From positions 55,111 through 119,110 of the forward strand of contig NZ_KV788407.1 in assembly GCF_001807265.1 (NCBI RefSeq): a DNA stretch of 64,000 bases, given 5' to 3'. Source of the DNA: Corynebacterium sp. HMSC05H05 (lineage in GTDB: Bacteria; Actinomycetota; Actinomycetes; Mycobacteriales; Mycobacteriaceae). Below are positions 1 to 8,411 of the stretch, in pieces (position 1 is the first letter of the stretch; each line of letters begins with the position of its first letter). The notes beneath the pieces were generated by a model. The model saw only the letters and a list, made by a program, of their open reading frames with translations, did no database searches and was not told the origin of the DNA. The translations under genes were made by a program, and so were the position numbers.

Positions 1-126
1 GTGCGGTTTGAAACGCGGGCGACGGGCCCGGGCAGGATCAAAAGTCTGCGCGCGGACGACCCGCAGCTCCAACAGGCGGACCCTTTGGATTCGCTGGCGT
101 GGCAGGACTGGTTCTCACAGCAGTGA
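1..126 (+). CDS. dinB: Probable DNA polymerase IV, C-terminal end only (cut by window start)
   Basis: An open frame runs from the first base of the window to a TGA at 124-126 and encodes the last 41 residues of a protein. The visible tail begins VRFETRATGPGRIKSLRADD. From memory this resembles the C-terminal extension of actinobacterial Y-family DNA polymerase IV (the mycobacterial DinP tail has a similar VRFETR-xGPG stretch). The gene ends 10 bases inside the convergent asparaginase gene. No catalytic part is visible, so the identity is an inference from the tail and from neighbourhood order in related genomes. Confidence 0.55.
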   Translation: MRFETRATGPGRIKSLRADDPQLQQADPLDSLAWQDWFSQQ

Positions 127-1005
127 GCGTGGATCCATGCCGGTGGCCAGCGCGGTGGCCAGCGCGATGCGGGCCTGCCCGGCGCTGAGGTAGCCGGCGG
201 GCAGCGCCCCCAGGTCGCCGAGGGTGGAGCCGCCGCCAGCGCCGCCGTAAGCGAACGACACCTCGCCGTAGGGCACCGACGTCGCAACAACCACAGGCAC
301 CCCGCGACGCAGCAGCTTTGCGACGGCTTCGCCCATCCCCGCCGACACATTGCCGGAGCCGAGGGCTTCGAGGACGAGCCCGTCGATAGGCCCGAGTGCG
401 CGGAGGAGGGCGTCGTCGGCGCCGGCCCACGCACGGACGATGGGGATGTTCAGCCCGTCCAGCGGGGCGGCCGGCACAGCCATGGGGCGGGGCAGGGGAG
501 TGCCGCTGGTGAGGGTGAAGGCGTGCTCGGCGGTTGTCTGCGTCTTCATCAACCCGCGCGCTGGAAGGGTTTCGCCCGCGAAGTGGACAAGCACGCCGGT
601 GTCGTGCCGGGTGGCGGCCACCTCGATCGCGCCGCGGAGGTTTGCGGGCCCGTCGGGGTGGGCGTGGTCGGCGGAACGCATCGCGCCGGTGAGCACAACT
701 GGTCGGGGGTCGGCGTGGACGAGGTCCAGCGCGAGGGCGGTTTCGGCCATGGAGTCGGTGCCGTGGGTGATGACGAGGGAGGCGGAGTCGTCGAGAAGCA
801 AAGTGCGCACGGTTTCGCGCAACATGTCGATCTCAGCGAGCCTCATCGACGAGGAATCGAGGCTGGCCACGTCGATCGCGCGCACCTGACGAGTGGTGCC
901 GCAGCGGGCGACGAGTTCCTCCCCGGTGAGGGTGGGCACGAGCGCGCCGCGGTCGTTGGCGGTGGAGACAATCGTGCCGCCGGTTGAGATGACTAACACG
1001 TTCAT
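115..1005 (-). CDS. ansA: L-asparaginase
   Basis: Encodes about 296 residues of the asparaginase family, which hydrolyses L-asparagine to aspartate and ammonia. The N-terminal nucleophile loop STGGTI is near residues 8-13, and the second conserved block VITHGTDSMAETA, holding the catalytic Thr-Asp pair, is near residues 80-92. Length is slightly short for the family (about 320-330). No signal peptide is visible, so a cytoplasmic enzyme is inferred. The ATG at 1005 is chosen; a GTG two codons upstream (1011) is possible, and no Shine-Dalgarno (SD) is visible for either. The 3' end overlaps the convergent dinB end, and the gene is divergent from the lipoprotein gene at 1080. Confidence 0.88.
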   Translation of the reverse strand: MNVLVISTGGTIVSTANDRGALVPTLTGEELVARCGTTRQVRAIDVASLDSSSMRLAEIDMLRETVRTLLLDDSASLVITHGTDSMAETALALDLVHADPRPVVLTGAMRSADHAHPDGPANLRGAIEVAATRHDTGVLVHFAGETLPARGLMKTQTTAEHAFTLTSGTPLPRPMAVPAAPLDGLNIPIVRAWAGADDALLRALGPIDGLVLEALGSGNVSAGMGEAVAKLLRRGVPVVVATSVPYGEVSFAYGGAGGGSTLGDLGALPAGYLSAGQARIALATALATGMDPRSLL

Positions 1006-1079
1006 GCACACAGAGTGCCAGAAAGTTGCGGGTGTGCAGTAACGTGAAACGAGAGATTTACGCTACGCAAGGAGAACAC

Positions 1080-1658
1080 GTGAAAGCACCGAAACTTGTC
1101 GCAGCCGCTGCCGTGGCGGGCCTGGCGCTGAGCCTGACTGCCTGCTCCGAGGATTCGGACACGACCGAAACCACCACCGAAACCCAGGCAGCCTCCTCCG
1201 AGGCTGCCCCGGTTGCGGAAATGCCCACGGCGGAAGAGCTCAATGCCGTGCTGCAGCGCGCCGCCGACCCGAACCTGCCCATCGCAGAGCGCGCGAACAC
1301 CGTGCAGGGCGGCGAGACCACGCCGGAGCTGTTCGACCTGATGACCCAATCGCAGCAAGAGTCCGGCGCGAACTTCCAGGTGGTCAACCCGGTGCTGCCG
1401 GGCTACACCGCCAACTCCGTGCTCGCCACCGTGAACTTCACCCGTCCGAACGCTGAGTCCCAGCTTGCAGAGGACGTGGAGTTCATCAACGAGGAAGGCA
1501 ACTGGAAGATCTCCAAGAGCTGGGCCTGCTTCCTGGTCAGCAACACCCTGGCCCCGGAGCAGGTGCCGGACATGTGCAACACGGGTGCACCGGCAGCCCC
1601 CGAAGCACCGGCCGAAGCGCCAGCCGAACAGGCGCCGGCCGAAGCTCCGGCGCTCTAA
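1080..1658 (+). CDS. Mtb12-like secreted lipoprotein
   Basis: A 192-residue exported lipoprotein. The GTG at 1080 is chosen because AAGGAG lies at 1069-1074 and the protein then starts with a lysine-containing signal peptide ending in the lipobox LTAC. A Thr/Glu/Ala-rich linker follows, then a compact domain (MPTAEELNAVLQRAADP through WKISKSWACFLV). From memory this resembles the low-molecular-weight antigen Mtb12/CFP-2 family of mycobacteria. The tail is an Ala-Pro-Glu repeat. Function is unknown. Its TAA overlaps the stop of the convergent lipoprotein gene by 3 bases. Confidence 0.75.
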   Translation: MKAPKLVAAAAVAGLALSLTACSEDSDTTETTTETQAASSEAAPVAEMPTAEELNAVLQRAADPNLPIAERANTVQGGETTPELFDLMTQSQQESGANFQVVNPVLPGYTANSVLATVNFTRPNAESQLAEDVEFINEEGNWKISKSWACFLVSNTLAPEQVPDMCNTGAPAAPEAPAEAPAEQAPAEAPAL

Positions 1659-2593
1659 GCTCCGTACTGCACAGCGCGGGTGATGTCTTGGACCACCCGC
1701 GCTTTGTCGTCTCCGCCGTAGATCAGGCGCGTGGTCCAAGCGGTCTGGCCGGACACCGGCAGCGGGCGGGTCAGGTCCACCACGATCTGGCCTTCGGAAG
1801 TGGTGCGCGAGGAATCCACCTGCACGCTTTCGCCCTCGAGCTCACCGGGGCCGTCGATGGTGACGTTGTTGTTCTGGGGGCGCTCCTCAACCTTCGTATC
1901 CAGCGTCAGCGTGTCGCCGTCGCGGGAGATCAGCGTGTAGGTGGTGGTACGCGTCATCGCGGTGTCGCCCGCGACGCGGCTTTCCACGGTCCAGGTCGCA
2001 CCGGGGCCGATCGGCTCGTCGGGGAAGACGACGGAGTTGTTGATTAAGGAGATGAGGGTGGGCTCGACAAGCTGGAGGCCGCGCTGCGGCGCGTCGGCGG
2101 GTGCGAGCAGTTTGAGAGTGGAGATGCGGCCGGTGTCCTCGGTGCGCCAGCTCATGCGGAACCCCTCGGAGGCGGCGACGTCCTGGCCGATGTCCAGGTC
2201 GGAGTGCTTGCCGGAGCCGACGACGAAGTCGATGCGGGAGTCCGCGACTTCCTCGCCGTCGCCCGGATCGGGGGCATCGCCGGCTGTGACCGTCAGCGGC
2301 AGGGTGGTTTTGTTCACGTCCCCGCCGGCGGGGACGTCCGCAACCTCGGCTTCACCCGGGGCGGCCACGTGCTGGTCCACGCCGGAAGAGACGGCAACGG
2401 CGGTGTCCCACTCCGCGTCCGGGGAGTAGCGCACCTCCTCCGGGTTTTCGCCGGGGTTGACCAGGGTGACCGAAGGGGCGTCGATAGGAAATGCTGGCAC
2501 CCCCGCAACCGGATCGTCCTCGGCGGAGGAGCATGCGGTGAGCGCGAGGGTGAGGGTAGCGGCGGCGGTGATACTGCGGAGGGGGCGGAACAT
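1655..2593 (-). CDS. Putative secreted lipoprotein, function unknown
   Basis: A 312-residue protein with an N-terminal signal peptide (MFRPLRSITAAATLTLALTAC) ending in a clear lipobox Cys at about residue 21, so it should be anchored to the outer face of the cytoplasmic membrane. The mature part is acidic and rich in beta-forming segments without a cysteine pair. It contains two similar-looking halves dominated by Thr/Val strands. No family was recognised with certainty. It is convergent with the Mtb12-like gene and divergent from lspA, the enzyme that would process its signal peptide. Confidence 0.7.
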   Translation of the reverse strand: MFRPLRSITAAATLTLALTACSSAEDDPVAGVPAFPIDAPSVTLVNPGENPEEVRYSPDAEWDTAVAVSSGVDQHVAAPGEAEVADVPAGGDVNKTTLPLTVTAGDAPDPGDGEEVADSRIDFVVGSGKHSDLDIGQDVAASEGFRMSWRTEDTGRISTLKLLAPADAPQRGLQLVEPTLISLINNSVVFPDEPIGPGATWTVESRVAGDTAMTRTTTYTLISRDGDTLTLDTKVEERPQNNNVTIDGPGELEGESVQVDSSRTTSEGQIVVDLTRPLPVSGQTAWTTRLIYGGDDKARVVQDITRAVQYGA

Positions 2594-2650
2594 TCTTCAA
2601 AAGCTACCTGTCGCGCGCAGCGGAATACAGGCAGGCCGTCCGCGACCGGC

Positions 2651-2656
2651 TAAAGT
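2651..2656 (+). promoter_or_regulatory. -10 box of lspA
   Basis: TAAAGT lies 9 nt upstream of the lspA ATG (2666). No SD is visible, so a leaderless or near-leaderless transcript is inferred. Confidence 0.45.
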
Positions 2657-2665
2657 GGGTCGGCG

Positions 2666-3175
2666 ATGAAGCAGGACACGACAGCACAACGCACCCCCCG
2701 CTACCTCGCCTTGGTGGTGGCGGTCATGCTCGCGGTCGCCGCGGTGGACCAGGGCGTCAAGCAGCTGATGCTGAACTGGCTGGAGCCCGGGGTGGCGCAG
2801 CCGGTGATCGGGGACTGGTTCCGCTTCTACCTGCTGTTCAACTCCGGCGCGGCGTTTTCCATGGGGGAAAACCTCACGTGGGTGTTCACCGCGATCCAGC
2901 TGGCGTTCGTGCTGGGTGCGCTGTGGTTTGGGCCGAAAATGACCTCGAAGTGCGAGGCGCTGGGCCTGGCACTTGTGGCCGGCGGCGCGCTGGGCAACCT
3001 GATCGACCGGTTGTTCCGGGATCCTGGATTCTGGTTCGGGCACGTGGTGGACTACATCTCTGTGGGAAGCTTTGCGGTGTTCAACTTGGCGGACGCCGCG
3101 ATCACGGTCGGCGTGGTGGTGTTCATCCTGGGCACGATCGCGGCGGAGATGAAGGGAGGCAGCGATGGGCGGTGA
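2666..3175 (+). CDS. lspA: Lipoprotein signal peptidase (signal peptidase II)
   Basis: A 169-residue integral membrane aspartic protease that removes signal peptides from diacylglyceryl-modified prolipoproteins. Four hydrophobic segments are visible. The family signatures are present: NSGAAFS (about residue 57), GNLIDRLFR with the first catalytic Asp, and VFNLADAAI with the second. Length is typical. Its partner Lgt is encoded in this window at 33209. The last 11 bases overlap the next gene, so translational coupling with the pseudouridine synthase is likely. Confidence 0.95.
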   Translation: MKQDTTAQRTPRYLALVVAVMLAVAAVDQGVKQLMLNWLEPGVAQPVIGDWFRFYLLFNSGAAFSMGENLTWVFTAIQLAFVLGALWFGPKMTSKCEALGLALVAGGALGNLIDRLFRDPGFWFGHVVDYISVGSFAVFNLADAAITVGVVVFILGTIAAEMKGGSDGR

Positions 3176-4094
3176 GTTCAGGGCCCTGCCCGTGCCTGAG
3201 GGGCTCGAGGGGATGCGGGTGGACGCGGCGATCGCCAAACTCTTCGGCGTCTCCCGCTCCGTCGCAGCCGAGATGACGGCGGAGGGCGATGTGCTTGTCG
3301 ACGGAGCTGCCGCCCAGAAATCCGACCGCGTCACCTCAGGCGCGATGCTGGAAGTCACCCTCCCTGAGCCGAAGCGCGCGCCGCAGCCGGTGGCTGAGCT
3401 GGTGGAAGGCCTGGAGATTCTCTACAGGGACGCGGATGTGATCGCCGTGGACAAACCGGTGGGCGTAGCTGCGCACCCGACGCTGGGCTGGGAAGGCCCG
3501 GATGTCGTCGGCGGGCTGCAGGCGATGGGTTTCACCTTGCCGGACGCCGGGCCCCCGGAGCGTCAAGGCATCGTGCAGCGCCTCGACGTCGGCACCTCCG
3601 GCGTGATGATCGTGGCGGCGAGCGTGCCCGCCTACTCCGTGCTCAAGCGCGCCTTCAAGGAGCGCACGGTGGACAAAACCTACCACGCGCTGGTCCAGGG
3701 GCTGCCGGACCCGATTGAGGGCACCATCGATGCACCGATTGCGCGCCACCCGTCGGCAGGCTGGAAGTTCGCCGTCACCCAGGACGGCCGCCCGAGCGTG
3801 ACCCACTACAGCGTCATCGAGGCCTTTCGCCGCGCGAGCCTTCTGGACATCCACCTGGAAACCGGGCGCACCCACCAGATTCGCGTGCACATGTCCTCGG
3901 TGGGGCACCCCTGCGTGGGCGACCCGATGTACGGCTCGGACCCGAACCTGGCCAAGGAGCTGGGCCTGAAGCGCCAGTGGCTGCACGCCACCAAGCTGGG
4001 TTTTACCCACCCGCGCACCGGCGAGTACATGGAGGTCGCCTCCGAGTACCCGGAGGATCTGCGCACCGCGCTGGATAAAGTGCGGAACGGCTAG
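3165..4094 (+). CDS. rluD: RluA/RluD-family ribosomal RNA pseudouridine synthase
   Basis: A 309-residue enzyme that isomerises uridine to pseudouridine in RNA, probably 23S rRNA. An N-terminal S4 RNA-binding domain (about residues 14-75, [11 protein letters not shown] onwards) precedes the catalytic domain with the signature [11 protein letters not shown] containing the catalytic Asp. The GRTHQIRVH block near residue 228 is also typical of the family. The start overlaps lspA by 11 bases. The next gene begins directly after the stop codon. Assignment to RluD rather than another RluA-family member is by context and length. Confidence 0.9.
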   Translation: MGGEFRALPVPEGLEGMRVDAAIAKLFGVSRSVAAEMTAEGDVLVDGAAAQKSDRVTSGAMLEVTLPEPKRAPQPVAELVEGLEILYRDADVIAVDKPVGVAAHPTLGWEGPDVVGGLQAMGFTLPDAGPPERQGIVQRLDVGTSGVMIVAASVPAYSVLKRAFKERTVDKTYHALVQGLPDPIEGTIDAPIARHPSAGWKFAVTQDGRPSVTHYSVIEAFRRASLLDIHLETGRTHQIRVHMSSVGHPCVGDPMYGSDPNLAKELGLKRQWLHATKLGFTHPRTGEYMEVASEYPEDLRTALDKVRNG

Positions 4095-4589
4095 ATGCGC
4101 GCACTCGCCGTGGCGCTCGCGCTGGTGGCCGGGTTCTGGCTGGTCGGCGCGGCCAACCCGCCCGCCCCGCCCGTGCTGCAGGGCGACAGGTTAGGCCCGG
4201 AGGACGGGGAGACGATACAGCAGTACGCCCAGCGCGCAGCCGGCACTCTCGATCACGAGGAGGCGTCCTTCGCGCTGGTCACCTTCGCCCGCCCGCTAGG
4301 CCCCGACGAGGCTGCCGCAGCGCTTGCCCCGGCACCCCGCGTGAGTGCACTCGTGGTGCCGGGGGAGGCTCCGGTGGTGGTCCCGGAGGCGTCGATAGGC
4401 ACAATGCGTATCGACGTCCTCCGGTCCGCCACCACCTCCCCCATTGCCGGAGCAGTAGTGTTTGCCCCGCGCACACAACTCGAGCAGATGAACGCCACGG
4501 ACACTGTCTTCGCTGTGGAAATGCTGCCAGCGGACGCGGTGTGGGGAGCATTTTCCATCACTACTTCCGCGACACGTGGGGGTGTATAG
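4095..4589 (+). CDS. Small exported or membrane-anchored protein, unknown
   Basis: A 164-residue protein whose ATG follows the rluD stop without a gap, indicating coupled translation. The N-terminus (MRALAVALALVAGFWLVGA) is an uncleaved anchor or signal peptide. The rest is Ala/Val/Pro-rich with no recognised domain. Residues near 98-101 read ASIG, written with the rare ATA codon inside a copy of the dispersed 10-mer (4390-4399). The gene ends inside the promoter proposed for the efflux operon. Confidence 0.65.
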   Translation: MRALAVALALVAGFWLVGAANPPAPPVLQGDRLGPEDGETIQQYAQRAAGTLDHEEASFALVTFARPLGPDEAAAALAPAPRVSALVVPGEAPVVVPEASIGTMRIDVLRSATTSPIAGAVVFAPRTQLEQMNATDTVFAVEMLPADAVWGAFSITTSATRGGV

Positions 4590-4590
4590 T
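4583..4590 (+). promoter_or_regulatory. Extended -10 promoter of the efflux operon
   Basis: TGTATAGT at 4583-4590 is an extended -10 (TG directly before TATAGT). It overlaps the stop codon of the previous gene and sits about 50 bases before the TTG start of the adaptor gene, leaving room for the AAGGAG at 4629-4634. Confidence 0.5.
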
Positions 4591-4640
4591 TTGCGGAGTT
4601 GTACGCAGGCCCGTTTTGCACCGTTAGGCAAGGAGAGCTC

Positions 4641-6347
4641 TTGACTTCCTCTACCGAAAACTCGACCGGACACAAGCGTCTCACCCGAGCAGGGCTTGCG
4701 CTGGTGACAACCTCCGCACTCTTCCTCGGCGCCTGCGGTTTCGGCGGAGGCGGCGACGACAGTGCTGAGGGGGCAGGGCTGAACCCCGGCGACTACACCG
4801 TGGCCACCAACGAGGGTGTGTCAGACAGCGTTGTGGTCAACGGCACGGTTGAGCCGATCCGCTCTGTGAACATTTCCACCGCGGTGCAGTCCGAGGTGGA
4901 AAAAGTGGCAGTTAAGGCTGGCGACCGCGTGCAGCCGCAGCAGTTCCTGGCCAGCATGAACTCGGAGCAGCTGGAGCGCCAGCTGGAGGTGCAGCAGAAG
5001 CAGCAGGCCAACGCGCAGGCGGATGCCCAGGCGCAGGTGGATCAGGCGCGCGCGGCCCTGAATGCTCATCAGGAGAGCGTGAACAACGGCACCAACGAGG
5101 CCATCCGCGCAGCCCAGGCGCAAGTCAACCAGGCGCAGGCGGCGTACGACGCCGCTGTGGCCGCTAACGGCGGTGCCCGGATTGTCAACCGCGGTATTGC
5201 GGCCGTCGAGCGGGCCGCCGGCGATATTTCCTCGAACCTGGGCATCAAGACGGCGCCTCCGGCGGCGCCGCAGCCCCCGGCGGCACCGGCAGTGCCCGAT
5301 CAGGCTCCCGCGCCGGGTGCGCCGGGCCAGCCGGGTGGGCTGAGCCCCGAGCAGCTGGCGCAGCTGACGGGGGAGAACGCTGGCGGCGGTGGCGGCGCTG
5401 CCGTGGGCGCGAATTTGAGCGTCGAAGAAGCCAGCGCAGCGCTGGAGGACGCGAAGGCGGGTCTGGCCGCTGCGCGTTCGGCAGCGGCGCAGGAAGGCAA
5501 CCAGCTGCAGGCGCAGCTGGATTCCGCCACGCGCCAGGCAGAGACTGCACAGCTCGGCGACGGTGACGGCACCCTGGAATACCAGGTGCGCGAGTCCACC
5601 ATTTACGCGCCGATGGCGGGCCTGGTCACCAGCGTGGACGTGCGCGAGGGCGACATCCCGCAGGGCAAGCTTTTGACCATCGCGGATGATTCCCGTTTGG
5701 TTATCCGTACCGACGTGCGCGAATCGGATGTGCCCAACATCAAGGAAGGCGACCGGGTGGAGTTCACCACCACCGCGACCGGCAAGAAGACGTTTAAGGG
5801 CCGCGTCACCCGCATCGCGCCGGCGTCCGATTCCGTCGCCAGCGGCAACGAGAACCCGATGCAAGGCATGCAGCAGCAGGGCAACAACAAGTCCAACGAG
5901 GTGACCTTCCCAGTGGAGATCGAGGTCACCGGCGACAAGGAAGGCCTGCTGCTCGGCGGCTCCGCCCGCGCGGAGATCATCACCGCCGAGGCGAAGGACG
6001 CGCTGAACGTGCCGCTGGACGCCGTCTACGGCGAGGACAACGACCAGAAGGTGCTCGTGCTGGCCACGGACGGCGACGACGCGATATCCGGCACCGTCGA
6101 GGAGCGCAAGGTGAAAACCGGCGCCTCCAACGACGTGGACGTCGCAGTCACCGGCGGCGAGCTGAAGCCGGGCGACATCGTGATCAACTGGCCGGACGAG
6201 TACCAGGGCCGCCTTGGCGAGACCGTGGAGATCACGGACCCGAACTTCAACGCGGACCAGGTGCGCCAGGCGCGGGAGAAGAAAGAGCGCACCACGGCCA
6301 CGGTGACGGTCACCAGCACCCGTCGTGCGGCCGAGGGGCAGCAGTAG
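4641..6347 (+). CDS. Efflux adaptor lipoprotein, HlyD/MacA-like (membrane fusion family)
   Basis: A 568-residue periplasmic-type adaptor. The TTG at 4641 is chosen because AAGGAG lies 6 bases upstream and translation then begins with a signal peptide ending in the lipobox LGAC. A barrel-sandwich half (VVNGTVEPIRSVNIST) is followed by a long coiled-coil hairpin rich in Gln and Ala. An insert of about 60 residues of Pro/Ala/Gly lies near the hairpin tip. The second barrel-sandwich half (STIYAPMAGLVTSVDVREGD) and beta-barrel domains come last. In Gram-negative MacAB the hairpin tip docks to TolC; here it may reach towards the mycomembrane (inference). First gene of a three-gene operon. Confidence 0.85.
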   Translation: MTSSTENSTGHKRLTRAGLALVTTSALFLGACGFGGGGDDSAEGAGLNPGDYTVATNEGVSDSVVVNGTVEPIRSVNISTAVQSEVEKVAVKAGDRVQPQQFLASMNSEQLERQLEVQQKQQANAQADAQAQVDQARAALNAHQESVNNGTNEAIRAAQAQVNQAQAAYDAAVAANGGARIVNRGIAAVERAAGDISSNLGIKTAPPAAPQPPAAPAVPDQAPAPGAPGQPGGLSPEQLAQLTGENAGGGGGAAVGANLSVEEASAALEDAKAGLAAARSAAAQEGNQLQAQLDSATRQAETAQLGDGDGTLEYQVRESTIYAPMAGLVTSVDVREGDIPQGKLLTIADDSRLVIRTDVRESDVPNIKEGDRVEFTTTATGKKTFKGRVTRIAPASDSVASGNENPMQGMQQQGNNKSNEVTFPVEIEVTGDKEGLLLGGSARAEIITAEAKDALNVPLDAVYGEDNDQKVLVLATDGDDAISGTVEERKVKTGASNDVDVAVTGGELKPGDIVINWPDEYQGRLGETVEITDPNFNADQVRQAREKKERTTATVTVTSTRRAAEGQQ

Positions 6348-7085
6348 ATGACGGAGGCTTCCAAGCACGGCGGCATGGCCGATTCCGGCCTGCTCATCGA
6401 CATGCGCAATGTGGTCAAAACCTACAACGAGGGTGAACCCAGCGAGCTGACGGTGCTGCACGGGGTGGACTTCTACGCCGACCAGGGCGAGTTCGTCTCC
6501 ATCGTCGGTCCGTCCGGCTGCGGCAAGTCCACGTTGATGAACCTGATCGGCATGCTGGATAGGCCCACCGAGGGCGCCTACGCCTTCAACGGCGAGCCGG
6601 TCTACGCCAAAGAAGACAAAGAGCTCGCGTCCTACCGCAGCAAGAACATCGGCTTCATCTTCCAGAACTTCAACTTGATCGGGCGCATGGATGCGCTGCA
6701 GAACGTGGCCATGCCCATGATGTACGCCGGCGTGGAGCGCAAAGAGCGCGAGGAACGTGCCGCCGAGCTGCTGGACCGGATGGGCATGGGCGATCGCCTG
6801 CACCACAACCCGAATGAACTGTCTGGCGGCCAGAAGCAGCGTGTGGCTATCGCGCGCAGCCTGGCCAACGACCCGGACTTGCTGCTCGCGGACGAGCCCA
6901 CCGGCGCGCTGGACTCCAAGACCGGCCGTATGGTGATGGATCTGTTCCACGAGCTGAACCAAGACTTGGGCAAGGCCATCGTGTTTATTACCCACAACCC
7001 TGAGCTCGCTGAAGAGACCGGGCGCGTGGTGGAAATGATGGACGGCCGCATTGCCGGCGTGCGTCAACCGGGAGGGGCGAGCTAG
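6348..7085 (+). CDS. ABC transporter ATPase, MacB/LolD type
   Basis: A 245-residue nucleotide-binding subunit that powers the adjacent permease. Walker A GPSGCGKST is near residues 57-65, the signature LSGGQKQRVAIARS near 159-172, Walker B LLLADEPTGALDS near 182-194, and the switch His in FITHN near 217. The insertion of RMDALQNVAMPMM after the Q-loop is typical of the MacB/LolD group. ATG follows the adaptor stop with no gap; an alternative ATG six codons later (MADSGLLID) is possible. The permease starts directly after its stop. Confidence 0.92.
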   Translation: MTEASKHGGMADSGLLIDMRNVVKTYNEGEPSELTVLHGVDFYADQGEFVSIVGPSGCGKSTLMNLIGMLDRPTEGAYAFNGEPVYAKEDKELASYRSKNIGFIFQNFNLIGRMDALQNVAMPMMYAGVERKEREERAAELLDRMGMGDRLHHNPNELSGGQKQRVAIARSLANDPDLLLADEPTGALDSKTGRMVMDLFHELNQDLGKAIVFITHNPELAEETGRVVEMMDGRIAGVRQPGGAS

Positions 7086-8354
7086 ATGAACATCCGTGAA
7101 TCGATGCGGCTGGCCGTGTCCAGCCTGAACACCAACAAGCTGCGCTCGCTGCTGACATTGTTGGGCATCATCATCGGCATCATGGCCGTGATCATCATTA
7201 TGACGCTCGGCCGCGCCCTGGAAAACGACGTCATGGGCGGGCTCGAAGACGCCGGCACCACCACCTATCCGGTCATGGTGCACGAGCGCCCCGAAGAGGG
7301 CGAGGGCAGCGACGACCCGTTCGCGGGATTCGGCATGGCCCCGCCGTCGGATGAGCGCGACGGCATGAGCCTGGACGACCTCAACGACCTGTCCGCCACC
7401 TTCGGCGACCGGGTCCGCGGCGTAGACATCGACGTCTCCGGCCAGGGCGAGGCCAGCACCAGCGACAACTCGGTCTCCGTCGGTATCAACCCCGCGCTCA
7501 CCGGCTCGCTGGATCTGCGCAGCCTGAAGGTGCAGTACGGTCGCGGGATCACGCAGGACATGCTCGACGGCCGCCGCCCCGTCGCGGTGGTGTCACCGGA
7601 GCTTGTGGAGTCGCTTTTTAACGGCGATTCTGCCGCCGCCCTCGGTTCCCGCTTCGACGTGGACGTGGACGGCACCACCAGCGTGTTCACCATCGTCGGT
7701 GTGCTGGAGCGGGCAGAGAAGGACCCCGTGTTCGGGCAGTCCGCGGCCGCCGAGATCTTCATCCCGGCCACGTCGGCGGACCGGGTTGGGCTGGACGCCA
7801 GCTGGACACCGTCGTTTAGCGTGCGCTCCTCACCCGAGGAGGACCCGGAGGTCTTCCGCAACGATTTGCAGTCCTACCTCGACCGCAAGTATGCGGGCAA
7901 CGAAAACTATGAGGCCGAGGTCTTCGATATTTCCGCGAGCCTTGAGGGCCTGACCACGATCTTCCGCACCCTGTCCACGGTGTTGTCCGCCATCGGCGGC
8001 ATCTCCCTGCTTGTCGGCGGCATTGGCGTGATGAACATCATGCTCATCACCGTCACGGAGCGCACCCGCGAGATCGGTGTGCGCAAGGCCCTGGGCGCGA
8101 CGCAAAACGACATCCGCGTGCAGTTCATCGTCGAGGCGATGCTGGTCTGCCTCATCGGCGGCATTATCGGCGTGATCCTCGGCGGCGCGGTCGGCATGAT
8201 CGCCAGCTCCGCGGTGCTGGACATGACGTGGCCGCCGCTGAGCGCAGTGATCTTCGCGCTGTTGTTCTCGCTTGCGACAGGTGTGTTCTTCGGCGCGTAC
8301 CCCGCCTCGAAGGCGGCAAAGATGCAGCCTATCGACGCCCTCCGGTACGAATAA
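7086..8354 (+). CDS. ABC transporter permease, MacB/FtsX family
   Basis: A 422-residue permease. One transmembrane helix near the N-terminus (LLTLLGIIIGIMAVIIIMTLG) is followed by a large extracytoplasmic domain of about 240 residues and then three C-terminal helices. The conserved FtsX motif MLITVTERTREIGVRKALGA is near residue 320. This topology is that of MacB permeases, which act mechanically on the adaptor rather than carrying substrate through the membrane. Together with the two upstream genes it forms an export system for an unknown peptide, lipid or drug substrate. Confidence 0.9.
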   Translation: MNIRESMRLAVSSLNTNKLRSLLTLLGIIIGIMAVIIIMTLGRALENDVMGGLEDAGTTTYPVMVHERPEEGEGSDDPFAGFGMAPPSDERDGMSLDDLNDLSATFGDRVRGVDIDVSGQGEASTSDNSVSVGINPALTGSLDLRSLKVQYGRGITQDMLDGRRPVAVVSPELVESLFNGDSAAALGSRFDVDVDGTTSVFTIVGVLERAEKDPVFGQSAAAEIFIPATSADRVGLDASWTPSFSVRSSPEEDPEVFRNDLQSYLDRKYAGNENYEAEVFDISASLEGLTTIFRTLSTVLSAIGGISLLVGGIGVMNIMLITVTERTREIGVRKALGATQNDIRVQFIVEAMLVCLIGGIIGVILGGAVGMIASSAVLDMTWPPLSAVIFALLFSLATGVFFGAYPASKAAKMQPIDALRYE

Positions 8355-8398
8355 CCGCACTGGTTTTCGAGGGGATTCGCGCGTGTCGGCGTGCCGTC

Positions 8399-8404
8399 TA
8401 AGAT
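8399..8404 (+). promoter_or_regulatory. -10 box of dnaE, leaderless start
   Basis: TAAGAT lies 7 nt upstream of the ATG at 8412. Transcription would start at or next to that ATG, which decides the start codon over the ATG at 8403 (overlapping the box) and the GTG at 8391. Confidence 0.6.
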
Positions 8405-8411
8405 GAGCCGC

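Noticed and set aside
4821..7283. Long minus-strand open frame of 820 codons
   Set aside because: It lies opposite the three efflux genes, has a His/Val/Arg-rich composition typical of an antisense shadow in high-GC DNA, and shows no domain or ribosome site.
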